From contig DAISJD010000045.1 of NCBI GenBank assembly GCA_036821645.1, positions 1-21,029 on the forward strand: a DNA stretch of 21,029 nt, in the 5' to 3' direction. Numbering within the stretch: position 1 is the stretch's first letter; each line of letters starts with the position of its first letter. Under the pieces are notes generated by a model that was not told the DNA's origin, did no database searches, and saw nothing but the letters and a program-made list of their open reading frames with translations. Source of the stretch: DAISJD01 sp036821645 (GTDB lineage: Bacteria > Pseudomonadota > Alphaproteobacteria > ATCC43930 > CGMCC-115725). The position numbers and the translations under genes are program-made. Of this stretch, positions 8,140 to 15,876 are shown one piece after another.

Positions 8140-11100
8140 ATGGGGTTTTCCGATCCTTTCATTCGCCGTCCGGTCGCAACGATCCTCTTGACCATCGGTC
8201 TCGTGTTGCTGGGCCTCGTCGCCTATCGCAACCTCGCCGTGGCGTCTCTGCCGTCGGTCGATCTGCCCATCATCCGGGTGTCGTCCAGTCTGCCCGGCGC
8301 CTCGCCCGAAACGATGGCAGGGTCGGTCGCAACGCCGCTCGAACGGCAATTCGGGACGATTGCCGGTCTCGAAGAGATGACGTCGATCAATCTGGTCGGC
8401 AATACCACCATCATCCTGCAATTCGCCCTGTCGAAGGATGTGGATGCCGCCGCACGGGAGGTCCAGGCGGCCATCAATGCGGCCGCCCCCAATTTGCCGA
8501 AGGATCTGCCGCGCCCGCCCTCTTATTTCAAGGCGAACCCCTCGGCCCAACCGATCCTGCAAATCGCGATGACCAGTACGAGTTTGCAGCCAAGCCTGCT
8601 CTATGATTATGCCGACACGCTCGTCTCGCAAAAAATCTCGCAATTGAAGGGGGTCGCCGACGTTCAATTGAGCGGGGCGGAAAAAAGTGCGGTGCGCATC
8701 GCCGTCAATCCGGGCGCCTTGGCGGCCCTCGGCCTGTCGATGGAACAGGTGCGCACGGCCGTGGCGGCTTCCTCGGTCGCCCTGCCCAAAGGCAGTCTCG
8801 ACGGCGAGCGCCAATCCTGGTCGGTGGCCGCCGACGATCAATTGTTTTCCGCCGACGATTTCCGCCGTCTGATCATCGCCCAACAAAACGGGGCCGCCGT
8901 TCGGCTGGGCGATGTCGCGACGGTCACGGATTCGGTCGCCAATACCAAACTGGCCGGTTGGTGGAACGATCAGCGCGGCGTGATCATCTATATCCGCAAG
9001 CAGCCCAACGCCAACACGGTCGAAACCGTCGACCGCATCCGCGCCATCCTGCCCCAGATCCAGGCTTGGCTGCCGCCATCGGTCCAACTGCACGTGACCT
9101 CCGATCGAACCCTCAGCATCCGGGCGGCGATCAGCGATGTGCAATTCACCATGCTGATCACGACCGCCCTCGTCATCATGGTGATCGGGCTCTTCCTGCG
9201 CCGGTTCTGGGCGACCATGATCCCGAGCCTGACGATCCCCGTTTCGCTCATCGCGACCTTCGCGATGATGTATCTGTTGAATTACAGTCTCGACAATCTG
9301 TCGCTCATGGCCCTCACCGTCGCGGTGGGCTTCGTCGTCGACGACGCGATCGTCATGATCGAACATATCGTGCGGTTGCAGGAAACCGGCCTCACCCCGC
9401 GCCGCGCCGCCGTCAAGGGCGCGCGCCAGATCGGTTTCACCATTCTGTCGATCACCCTGTCGCTCATCGCGGCCCTGTTGCCGATCCTGATGCTGCCCGG
9501 CATTCAAGGGCGGTTCTTTCGGGAATTCGGGGCGACATTGGCCGTCGCCATCGCGGTTTCCGCCCTGGTTTCCCTGACCTTGACCCCTATGTTGTGCGGG
9601 CGTCTGCCGGCACGGTCCTTCGATCCGGGTGCTGGCGGTTGGTTCGATCGGTTCTTTGCCCGGATCGAACGGCTTTATGGGGCGAGCCTGGTGCGGGTCT
9701 TGCGCCATCATTACGCGATGATGGGCCTCACGCTCGCGATCATGGTCGCCACCCTTTATCTTTTCACGCTGGTGCCGAAATCTTTCCTGCCGACCCAAGA
9801 TACGGGTATCGTGCGCGGCACGACGGAGGCCGGCACCGACATTTCCTTTGCCGCGATGCGCACCCTGCAACGTCAGGTCAGCGACATCATCCTGGCCGAT
9901 CCCGCCATCGACAGTCTGACCTCGTCGATCGGGGGCGGTGCTTTCAGCAGTTTGAACAACGGCTCGCTCAATCTGACCCTGAAACCGGTCGCAGCGCGCG
10001 GCGGCCTCAGCAGCGAACAAGTGATCGACCGCCTGCGCCAAAAACTCGCCCGTTTGCCCGGCATGGCGACATATCTCACCCAGGTGCAAGATTTCGGCTT
10101 CGGCGGCCGAGGCTCGAAGGCGCGCTATCAATATACCCTGCTCGGCAGCGATCTGCCCGAACTCCTCACCTGGGTCACGAAGATGCGCGAGGGCCTGCAT
10201 ACGATCCCGGACTTGACCGATATCGGCACGGATCAGGATGCCAATGCCCTGCAAACCAATGTCGTGATCGACCGGGCGAGCGCCATGCGTCTCGGCGTCT
10301 CGCCGCTCGCCATCGACAATGCGCTTTATGATTCGTTCGGTCAGCGTCAGATCGTAACCTTGTTCAAGGATCTCGACCAGTTCAAGGTCGTCCTTGAACT
10401 GGACCCCAAGGATCAGACCGACCCGACCGCGCTAACGCGGATTTTCGTGCCCGGCCAAAAAGGCCTCGTCCCTCTCGATGCCGTCACCCGTCTGGAGCCG
10501 GGCCTCGCTCCGGCCAGTCTCAATCATCAAAGTCAGCAAACCGCCATCACCATCACCTTCAATACCAAGCCGGGTGTCGCGATCGGGGATGCCACGGATA
10601 AAATCAAGGCACTTGAAACCCGCCTCAACCTGCCGCCCGACATCACGGCCGCCTTCGGCGGCGACGCGCGCGCCGCCCGGCAATCGAGCGGCGACACGCC
10701 GTTCATCTTTCTGACGGCGATTTTGGCGGTCTATCTCGTCCTGGGCGTGCTGTATGAAAGTTTCGTCCACCCGATCACGATCTTGTCCACCATTCCCTCA
10801 GCAGGTTTGGGGGCGCTTTTGGCGCTTCTTGCCGTCGGGATGGATTTATCGCTCATCGCCAATATCGGGATCATCCTCCTGATCGGGATCGTCAAGAAAA
10901 ACGCGATTCTGATGGTAGATTTCGCCCTCGACGCCCAACGCAAACGCGGCCTCACGCCCCGCGATGCGATTGTCGAAGCGGCGGTCAAACGCCTGCGCCC
11001 GATCACCATGACCACCCTCGCCGCCGTTCTGGGTGCCTTGCCCATGGCGATCGGCACGGGGGCAGGCTCGGAACTGCGCCAACCCTTGGGCGTCACCATG

Positions 11101-11247
11101 GTCGGCGGCCTCCTCGTCTCGCAAATCGTGACGATCTATACGACCCCGGTCATCTATATCGGCATGGAATGGTGGCGCACGGTCAGAATTTCCGGGCTGT
11201 GGCGGCGGAAGGCTGCCGTGTTAGTCAGCCGCCCAGTAATTGACTAA
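8140..11247 (+). CDS. mdtC: RND multidrug efflux permease subunit, MdtC/MuxC type
   Basis: This is the second, non-identical RND pump subunit (1035 residues). The start ATG 8140 follows GGGATCGG. The N-terminus FIRRPVATILLTIGLVLLGLVAYRNLAVASLPSVDLPIIRVSSSLPGASPETMAGSVATPLERQFGTIAG matches MdtC/MuxC, in which LPGASPETMA.SVATPLER is highly conserved. The TM4 proton-relay pair is Asp401-Asp402 (GFVVDDAIVMIEHI), and the TM10 lysine motif is IGIVKKNAILMVDFALDAQRKRGLTPRDAI. Both subunits therefore keep intact relay residues. Together with the preceding adaptor this gives the heteromeric pump arrangement of MdtABC, which in E. coli exports novobiocin, bile salts and other compounds; actual substrates here are not deducible. 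No TolC-family gene follows: right after the stop the base composition changes and darT begins. The last residues (AVLVSRPVID) lie at that composition boundary. Confidence 0.92.
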   Translation: MGFSDPFIRRPVATILLTIGLVLLGLVAYRNLAVASLPSVDLPIIRVSSSLPGASPETMAGSVATPLERQFGTIAGLEEMTSINLVGNTTIILQFALSKDVDAAAREVQAAINAAAPNLPKDLPRPPSYFKANPSAQPILQIAMTSTSLQPSLLYDYADTLVSQKISQLKGVADVQLSGAEKSAVRIAVNPGALAALGLSMEQVRTAVAASSVALPKGSLDGERQSWSVAADDQLFSADDFRRLIIAQQNGAAVRLGDVATVTDSVANTKLAGWWNDQRGVIIYIRKQPNANTVETVDRIRAILPQIQAWLPPSVQLHVTSDRTLSIRAAISDVQFTMLITTALVIMVIGLFLRRFWATMIPSLTIPVSLIATFAMMYLLNYSLDNLSLMALTVAVGFVVDDAIVMIEHIVRLQETGLTPRRAAVKGARQIGFTILSITLSLIAALLPILMLPGIQGRFFREFGATLAVAIAVSALVSLTLTPMLCGRLPARSFDPGAGGWFDRFFARIERLYGASLVRVLRHHYAMMGLTLAIMVATLYLFTLVPKSFLPTQDTGIVRGTTEAGTDISFAAMRTLQRQVSDIILADPAIDSLTSSIGGGAFSSLNNGSLNLTLKPVAARGGLSSEQVIDRLRQKLARLPGMATYLTQVQDFGFGGRGSKARYQYTLLGSDLPELLTWVTKMREGLHTIPDLTDIGTDQDANALQTNVVIDRASAMRLGVSPLAIDNALYDSFGQRQIVTLFKDLDQFKVVLELDPKDQTDPTALTRIFVPGQKGLVPLDAVTRLEPGLAPASLNHQSQQTAITITFNTKPGVAIGDATDKIKALETRLNLPPDITAAFGGDARAARQSSGDTPFIFLTAILAVYLVLGVLYESFVHPITILSTIPSAGLGALLALLAVGMDLSLIANIGIILLIGIVKKNAILMVDFALDAQRKRGLTPRDAIVEAAVKRLRPITMTTLAAVLGALPMAIGTGAGSELRQPLGVTMVGGLLVSQIVTIYTTPVIYIGMEWWRTVRISGLWRRKAAVLVSRPVID

Positions 11248-11274
11248 AAAAGCACTCAAAAAGAACTTTTAGTG
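11221..11274. repeat. Inverted repeats at the mdtC stop / composition boundary
   Basis: There is a perfect 7-bp inverted repeat, TTAGTCA (11221-11227) and TGACTAA (11241-11247), with 13-bp spacing; the right arm ends exactly on the mdtC stop codon. A second, imperfect hairpin follows at once (arms CACTCAAAAAG and CTTTTAGTG, 11253-11274, with two bulged bases). There is no U-run on the plus strand, so neither looks like an intrinsic terminator of mdtC; on the minus strand the second hairpin is followed by a T-run. Confidence 0.5.
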
Positions 11275-11391
11275 AACAAAAAACTATGTTATACAGACCG
11301 ATATCAAACCCTGAAAATGTGTAAACGCTGCTGATACATAATGAAAGAATAAATAGTCAACGGTACACAATTCGAGAAAGGTTACCTAACC
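11275..11391 (+). promoter_or_regulatory. darT: AT-rich leader / probable promoter region of darTG
   Basis: This is AT-rich non-coding DNA between mdtC and darT. The best promoter-like pair by eye is CTGAAA followed 16 bp later by GATACAT, with CATAAT nearby; the match is weak. The ribosome-binding sequence GAGAAAGG lies about 10 nt before the GTG start of darT. Toxin-antitoxin operons are usually autoregulated, but I see no single convincing operator here. Confidence 0.35.
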
Positions 11392-12033
11392 GTGTCTATA
11401 CCCTATAAACCAAAAATCTACCATATTGTCCATATTAATAATCTAGCATCGATTTCTCAAGATGGCTACCTTTGGTCAGATGCTATAATGCGTCAGCGCC
11501 AAAATAGTGCCATAATTGGAATGTCAAATATAAAAGATAGGCGATTAAGCTTACCCGTCTCTTGCAACCAAGGAACTTTCGTTGGTGAATATGTTCCTTT
11601 TTATTTTTGCCCACGGTCTATTATGCTATATGTAATTCACTGTAAGAATCATGCTGAATTGGCGTATACAGGCGGTCAAGAACCTATCATCCACATCGAA
11701 GCTGATCTCATGACGGTGATCCAAAGTGCACAAGCCACAGGAATGATGTGGGCTTTCTCGCTGTCAAACGCGGCTGCAAAATACACAGAGTTTCGTAATA
11801 AAACCGCGCAGTTGAATGAGATTAAGTGGAGTGCCGTATACGCGCAGAATTTCAGGTCAGCAGACGTTAAAGAAGCAAAACAGGCTGAGTTTTTAGTATA
11901 CGGGTCTTTTCCCTGGAGGCTTGTTGAGCGAATAGGAGTTTATGATACGTCAATTGCTCATCAAGCTTGTGCGGTGATAAAAGGAGTTACCCACAAGCCA
12001 AGTGTAGAAATCAAAAAAGAATGGTACTACTGA
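11392..12033 (+). CDS. darT: DarT: DNA ADP-ribosyltransferase toxin (DUF4433)
   Basis: DarT enzymes transfer ADP-ribose from NAD+ to bases in DNA, in the studied DarT2 group to thymidine in single-stranded DNA, blocking replication; DarTG pairs act as toxin-antitoxin and anti-phage systems. The 213-residue length is typical. The sequence opens with the NAD-binding pattern IYHIVHINNLASI (residues 9-21). It continues with IKDRRL (47-52, basic residue at the position of the conserved catalytic arginine), then VGEYVPFYFCPRSIMLYVI (64-82), GGQEPIIHIEADL (94-106), WAFSLSNAA (120-128) and the catalytic-glutamate motif QAEFLVYGSFPW with Glu166. All expected motifs are present, so the toxin looks active. 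The start is GTG with GAGAAAGG upstream; no nearby ATG fits. Base composition is much more AT-rich than the surrounding genes. The antitoxin gene follows after 13 bp. Confidence 0.93.
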   Translation: MSIPYKPKIYHIVHINNLASISQDGYLWSDAIMRQRQNSAIIGMSNIKDRRLSLPVSCNQGTFVGEYVPFYFCPRSIMLYVIHCKNHAELAYTGGQEPIIHIEADLMTVIQSAQATGMMWAFSLSNAAAKYTEFRNKTAQLNEIKWSAVYAQNFRSADVKEAKQAEFLVYGSFPWRLVERIGVYDTSIAHQACAVIKGVTHKPSVEIKKEWYY

Positions 12034-12046
12034 AGGAAAGTGAGTC

Positions 12047-13090
12047 ATGATCACATACACAACAGGAGACATCGTGCAGGCGGACGCAGAAGCGATCGTC
12101 AATACGGTCAACTGCGTCGGTATCATGGGCCGTGGCATCGCTCTTCAATTCAAGAATGCATTTCCGGCAAATTTCTCAGCATATGAAACAGCCTGCAAGG
12201 TTGGCGCTGTTCAACCGGGCAAGATGTTTGTCTTTGCAACAAACACTCTCACAAACCCGAAATACATCATTAATTTTCCGACAAAACGGCATTGGCGCGG
12301 CAAGAGCCACCTGGACGATATCGATTCCGGGCTCGTCGCCCTCGCTGACGAGATCCGGCGGCGCGGCATTCGGTCGATTGCAATCCCACCGCTGGGGTGC
12401 GGTCTCGGCGGCTTGAATTGGACTGACGTGAGCCCACGGATCTCGGCTGCATTAGGTGCAATACCGGATGTGGACATCATCGTTTTCGAACCAAACAGTG
12501 CACCGATTACGACTAAATCGCGCGACGTTCCGACAATGAGTGCTGGCCGTGCCGCACTGGTGGTCTTAATCGATCGCTATCTGCGCGGACTGATGGATCC
12601 ATTTGTCACACTGCTTGAAGTACATAAACTCATGTACTTCATGCAGGCTGCTGGCGAGCCTCTTCGACTTCAGTATGTCAAAGCACCCTATGGTCCTTAT
12701 GCAGAGAACCTTCGGCATGTGCTTCGCGAAATCGAAGGGCATTTCTTGTCCGGTTATGCCGATGGCGGCGATAGACCGGGAAAGCAGCTTTCTCTTGTCC
12801 CCGGCGCTGTACATGATGCAGAGTCGTTCATAGCCGATAAACATGAAACAGCGGCTCGCTTTGAGCGCGTTGCTAAACTTGTTGAGGGGTTCGAAACACC
12901 ATTTGGTCTGGAACTTCTCGCTACCGTGCACTGGGTCATAACATACGAGAATGCCGTTAGCATCAAGGATGCAATAGCCAAAGTACATGCCTGGAACACA
13001 CGCAAAAGGCGTTTTTCAGCAGTGCAAATCGAAATCGCCTATCAAACCTTACACAAACAAGGTTGGACCACCGTTGCCTCTTCCTGCTAG
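12047..13090 (+). CDS. darG: DarG: macrodomain antitoxin / DNA ADP-ribosylglycohydrolase
   Basis: DarG reverses DarT modification with its N-terminal macrodomain and also binds the toxin through its C-terminal domain. In these 347 residues the macrodomain spans about 1-155. GDIVQADAEAIVNTVNCVGIMGRGIALQFK holds Asn19/Asn22 and the GRG loop (28-30). NFPTKRHWR carries Lys80, the position of the lysine reported as catalytic in DarG. PPLGCGLGGLNW (114-125) is the phosphate-binding loop. Residues about 170-345 form the toxin-neutralising domain (LLEVHKLMYFMQAAG, YVKAPYGPYAENLRHVL, LEL.ATVHWV); the KL-Y--Q and YGP elements recall Panacea/DUF4065-type antitoxins, which is an inference. The ribosome-binding site AAGGAAAG precedes the ATG. 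It is co-transcribed with darT, as expected for an antitoxin that must be made together with its toxin. Composition is intermediate between darT and the host genes. Confidence 0.94.
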   Translation: MITYTTGDIVQADAEAIVNTVNCVGIMGRGIALQFKNAFPANFSAYETACKVGAVQPGKMFVFATNTLTNPKYIINFPTKRHWRGKSHLDDIDSGLVALADEIRRRGIRSIAIPPLGCGLGGLNWTDVSPRISAALGAIPDVDIIVFEPNSAPITTKSRDVPTMSAGRAALVVLIDRYLRGLMDPFVTLLEVHKLMYFMQAAGEPLRLQYVKAPYGPYAENLRHVLREIEGHFLSGYADGGDRPGKQLSLVPGAVHDAESFIADKHETAARFERVAKLVEGFETPFGLELLATVHWVITYENAVSIKDAIAKVHAWNTRKRRFSAVQIEIAYQTLHKQGWTTVASSC

Positions 13091-13122
13091 TAGCGCCAAT
13101 CCTGCGATGAAGCGTTTTGCAT

Positions 13123-13175
13123 CATAGATCTATGCGCTCATATGCTTTGATCTATTATCTAATGGTATACATTAG
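13123..13175. repeat. Two palindromes downstream of darG
   Basis: A perfect 12-bp palindrome CATAGATCTATG lies at 13123-13134, and an inverted repeat CTAATG-gtata-CATTAG at 13159-13175. Both sit in the 106-bp AT-rich gap between the convergent ends of darG and the phosphatase gene. Neither is followed by a convincing U-run in either direction, so they are not called terminators. They mark the right edge of the compositionally distinct block. Confidence 0.5.
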
Positions 13176-13196
13176 GGGTGAACCCAGTTATGCACG

Positions 13197-13766
13197 TCAC
13201 CCCAACAACCCCGCCAATTCCCGTTCCCGGCCCAATCCCGCCATCAGGGGGCCGAGATGGGGCAGGCGGCGCAGTTGGGCCGCATGTTGGCGGCGGACCG
13301 CATCGACGAGATGGCCGCCGCGCCCCAAGAGATCGTCGCCATATTCGATCATCTGCAAATTGGGCCAAGCCTTGACGCGGCGGGCCGCGATGAAGCCCAT
13401 GAGATCCGCCGCCGCCCGGTCCGGGACCGCCTGGGCCATCAATAACAAGGCCGCCGCCGTGGACCGGGAAATGCCCGCATGGCAATGGACCAACAGGCGC
13501 TGATCACCCGCGAGGCCCCACGCGCTTGCCCGACCGAAGGCCAGAATATCCGCCACCAGGGCCGGATCGGGACCGGGCTTGCCCGGCGTTTCGACCACCA
13601 CATCGTGAAACCTGAGATCGAGGCGATGGGGCGGCGCCACCGTCTGCAACGGGTCGGGTGCGGCAAAATCGGGGTCGAGAATGGAAATCAAATGCGTCAC
13701 CGAAGCATCGCAATGATCGGTCAATTCGTCGATGCCGCAAATCGTGAGATCGAAACCGAGTGTCAT
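13197..13766 (-). CDS. Predicted protein tyrosine / dual-specificity phosphatase
   Basis: This cytoplasmic cysteine-based phosphatase has 189 residues from the ATG at 13766. The active-site loop is HCHAGISRS with Cys95 and Arg101 (HCxxGxxRS); a likely general-acid region is LRFHDVVVETPGK with Asp55. The order THLISILDPD ... HRLDLRFHDV ... LLVHCHAGISRSTAAALLLMAQ ... AAADLMGFIAARRVKAWPNLQMIEYGDDLLG matches the small alphaproteobacterial phosphatases annotated as COG5350-type. The substrate is unknown. An in-frame ATG at 13802 would add 12 residues; 13766 fits the family N-terminus best, but its ribosome-binding site is weak. Longer in-frame starts lie inside or before the actP terminator and are unlikely. 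Composition and GATC density match the host chromosome, so it is not part of the darTG block. It has its own transcription unit, downstream of the terminator of actP. Confidence 0.88.
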   Translation of the reverse strand: MTLGFDLTICGIDELTDHCDASVTHLISILDPDFAAPDPLQTVAPPHRLDLRFHDVVVETPGKPGPDPALVADILAFGRASAWGLAGDQRLLVHCHAGISRSTAAALLLMAQAVPDRAAADLMGFIAARRVKAWPNLQMIEYGDDLLGRGGHLVDAVRRQHAAQLRRLPHLGPLMAGLGRERELAGLLG

Positions 13767-13817
13767 GGGGGCCGCTTTTACCAGTTTTACTATCGGCACC
13801 ATAGCGCACGGGGCCTG

Positions 13818-13859
13818 AAAAACAAAGCGGCCCGGCTGACGGAGGGTCGGCCGGGCCGC
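13818..13859 (-). terminator. Intrinsic terminator of the yjcH-actP operon
   Basis: On the minus strand there is a perfect 10-bp GC-rich stem: arms GCGGCCCGGC (13859-13850) and GCCGGGCCGC (13836-13827). Three more pairs follow after one mismatch, with a small CCTCC loop, and then TTTGTTTTT. It begins 27 bp after the actP stop codon, in the correct orientation. Confidence 0.9.
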
Positions 13860-13885
13860 CTTCGCGGCAGGATCAGGAACCGTTC

Positions 13886-15568
13886 TTAGTGGCTCGTCGC
13901 CTGGGACGCCCCAAGGCCGGTATGCATCCGCACCTGTTGGGCGGCGAAGGCCGCCGCTTCTTTTTGGGCACTGGCACTGCGATCCGTCACGGAAAACAGC
14001 CACGACCCGAAGAAGGCGAGCGGGATCGAAAACAAGGCCGGGTTGCTATAGGGAAAAATGGCCGCCTTATATTGGATGATATCGACCCACACGGTCTTGC
14101 TCAACACCACCATGATGATGGCCGAACCAAGCCCGAGAGCCCCGCCGATCACCGCCCCACGGGTGGTCAACCCTTTCCAGAACATCGACAAAATCAGGAT
14201 CGGGAAATTGGCGCTGGCCGCGATGGCAAAGGCGAGACCGACCATGAAGGCGATATTCTGCTTTTCGAACACAAGCCCCAACAGGATCGCCAACACGCCG
14301 AGCCCGACGGTGGTGATTTTCGAGACCCGGATTTCATCCCGCTCATTCGCCTTGTTCTTGCAAATGACGCAGGCATAGAGATCGTGACTGACCGCGGACG
14401 CCCCCGCCAGGGCGAGACCGGACACGACGGCGAGGATGGTCGCAAAGGCCACGGCCGAGATGAAGCCTAAGAAAACGTCCCCGCCCACGGCTTGGGCGAG
14501 ATAAATCGCCGGCATATTGCCGCCGCCGATCAGGGCGCCCTTGGCATCGAGGAATTGCGGATTGTTCGAGACGAGAACGATGGCGCCAAACCCGATGATG
14601 AAGGTCAGGATATAGAAATACCCGATGAAGCCCGTGGCGAAGAACACCGATTGGCGCGCCGCCTTCGCATCCTTCACCGTGAAGAAACGCATGAGAATAT
14701 GGGGCAGGCCCGCCGTGCCGAACATCAGGGCAATCCCAAGGGACAGGGTCGAAATCGCCGTCGTGGCCGAATCCTGACCCGCCGGTGCCGACAGGCCCGG
14801 CCCCATGATGCCAGCCGCCTTCTTATGGATCTTGACGGCGTCGGCGAAGAGGGCTTCGGGGCTGAACCCGTAATGATAGAGCACGGCGAGTGCCATGAAC
14901 GTGGCACCGGACAGCAGCAGGACCGCCTTGATGATCTGCACCCAGGTCGTCGCCAACATCCCGCCCAAGGTCACGTAGAGCACCATCAAGATGCCGACCA
15001 AGACCACCGCGAAACTGTAATCGAGCCCGAACAAAACCTTGATCAGTTGCCCGGCACCGACCATCTGGGCGATGAGATAGAGCAAGACCGTCGTCAAAGA
15101 CCCAAAAGCCGACAAGGTGCGGATCGGCAATTGTTGCAACCGGTATGATGCCACATCGGCAAAGGTGAATTTCCCGAGATTGCGCAATTGTTCGGCAATC
15201 AGGAACAAGATCACCGGCCAACCCACCAGAAAGCCGATGGAATAGATCAGCCCATCATATCCCGTGGTATAGACCAGGGCGGAAATCCCGAGAAAAGACG
15301 CCGCAGACATATAGTCGCCAGCAATGGCAAGCCCGTTTTGAAAACCGGTGATCCCGCCGCCTGCCGAATAGAAATCCGAGGCCGTCTTGGTTTTGCGCGA
15401 CGCCCAGAGCGTAATGCCCAAAGTCATCAGCACGAAGATGCCGAACATGGCGATGGCGAGGTAATTAGTTGCCTGTTGGGTCGTGGCTTCCACGGTTCCG
15501 GCGGCAAAGGCCGACCCAGTCATGGCCGCGAAGGCCGCCCCCCCTGCTATAATCCGCCGGATGCTCAT
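13886..15568 (-). CDS. actP: Cation/acetate symporter ActP
   Basis: ActP is a sodium:solute symporter (SSS/SLC5) family permease importing acetate and other short monocarboxylates with a cation across the inner membrane. The length is 560 residues (E. coli ActP about 549). The N-terminus has a cleavable-looking signal (MSIRRIIAGGAAFAAMTGSAFA), as in ActP. The first core helix and family block ASRKTKTASDFYSAGGGITGFQNGLAIAGDYMSAASFLGISALVYTTGYDG are clear, followed by FTFADVASYRL, about 12 further hydrophobic segments and GLPHILMRFFTVKDAKAARQSVF, all characteristic of ActP. A GGAGG ribosome-binding site (15577-15581) lies 8 nt before the ATG, and the ATG overlaps the yjcH stop by four bases (ATGA). 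It is the second gene of yjcH-actP, ended by the strong hairpin terminator and divergent from a CrbS-like kinase that probably controls it. Confidence 0.96.
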   Translation of the reverse strand: MSIRRIIAGGAAFAAMTGSAFAAGTVEATTQQATNYLAIAMFGIFVLMTLGITLWASRKTKTASDFYSAGGGITGFQNGLAIAGDYMSAASFLGISALVYTTGYDGLIYSIGFLVGWPVILFLIAEQLRNLGKFTFADVASYRLQQLPIRTLSAFGSLTTVLLYLIAQMVGAGQLIKVLFGLDYSFAVVLVGILMVLYVTLGGMLATTWVQIIKAVLLLSGATFMALAVLYHYGFSPEALFADAVKIHKKAAGIMGPGLSAPAGQDSATTAISTLSLGIALMFGTAGLPHILMRFFTVKDAKAARQSVFFATGFIGYFYILTFIIGFGAIVLVSNNPQFLDAKGALIGGGNMPAIYLAQAVGGDVFLGFISAVAFATILAVVSGLALAGASAVSHDLYACVICKNKANERDEIRVSKITTVGLGVLAILLGLVFEKQNIAFMVGLAFAIAASANFPILILSMFWKGLTTRGAVIGGALGLGSAIIMVVLSKTVWVDIIQYKAAIFPYSNPALFSIPLAFFGSWLFSVTDRSASAQKEAAAFAAQQVRMHTGLGASQATSH

Positions 15569-15876
15569 GATTTGAACCTCCGCAGGATCTCGTTATTCTG
15601 ATCGTCGAAGCGTTTATTGGCGATGCGCACATAAATGCCGGTCACGACGAAAGCCATCAGAATGACGCCGATACCGACTGGGATACCGACCGTCGTCACC
15701 ATGCCCTCACCCAAAGGCTGCGCCAAAATGCCGGGGGCAAAGCCGATCACCAGAATGAATCCGAAATAGACCACCAGAACCACGACCGATAATGCAATGG
15801 CGAGTTTCTGGCGCGTTGCCACCATTTCTCGATAATGGGGATCGCGCGCGATCCGCTCCGACAGGGTATCAGGCAT
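15565..15876 (-). CDS. yjcH: DUF485 inner-membrane protein YjcH
   Basis: This small protein of 103 residues is nearly always found just before actP. It opens with the DUF485 pattern RIARDPHYREMVATRQKLAIALSVVVLVVYFGFILVIGFAP and ends NKRFDDQNNEILRRF. Two membrane segments are visible, about residues 24-48 and 58-83. The function is not established; its constant pairing with ActP suggests an accessory role in acetate uptake. The start at 15876 is supported by AGAGAGG with 7-nt spacing and by the family N-terminus; a longer in-frame extension upstream has no family similarity. It is translationally coupled to actP by an ATGA overlap. Confidence 0.94.
   Translation of the reverse strand: MPDTLSERIARDPHYREMVATRQKLAIALSVVVLVVYFGFILVIGFAPGILAQPLGEGMVTTVGIPVGIGVILMAFVVTGIYVRIANKRFDDQNNEILRRFKS

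Noticed and set aside
8014..10254. 746-codon open frame antisense to mdtB/mdtC
   Set aside because: It is rich in Gln, Arg, Asp and His with no domain, as expected of the reverse frame of a GC-rich coding sequence; the sense frames are unmistakable RND pumps.
7600..10960. Long DNA similarity between the 3' parts of mdtB and mdtC as a possible recombination repeat
   Set aside because: The resemblance reflects homologous RND paralogues with many synonymous differences; no long identical run was seen.
13767..14003. Longer N-terminus for the tyrosine phosphatase
   Set aside because: The extension runs through the actP terminator and the actP 3' end and has no family similarity; the phosphatase fold begins at the ATG 13766.
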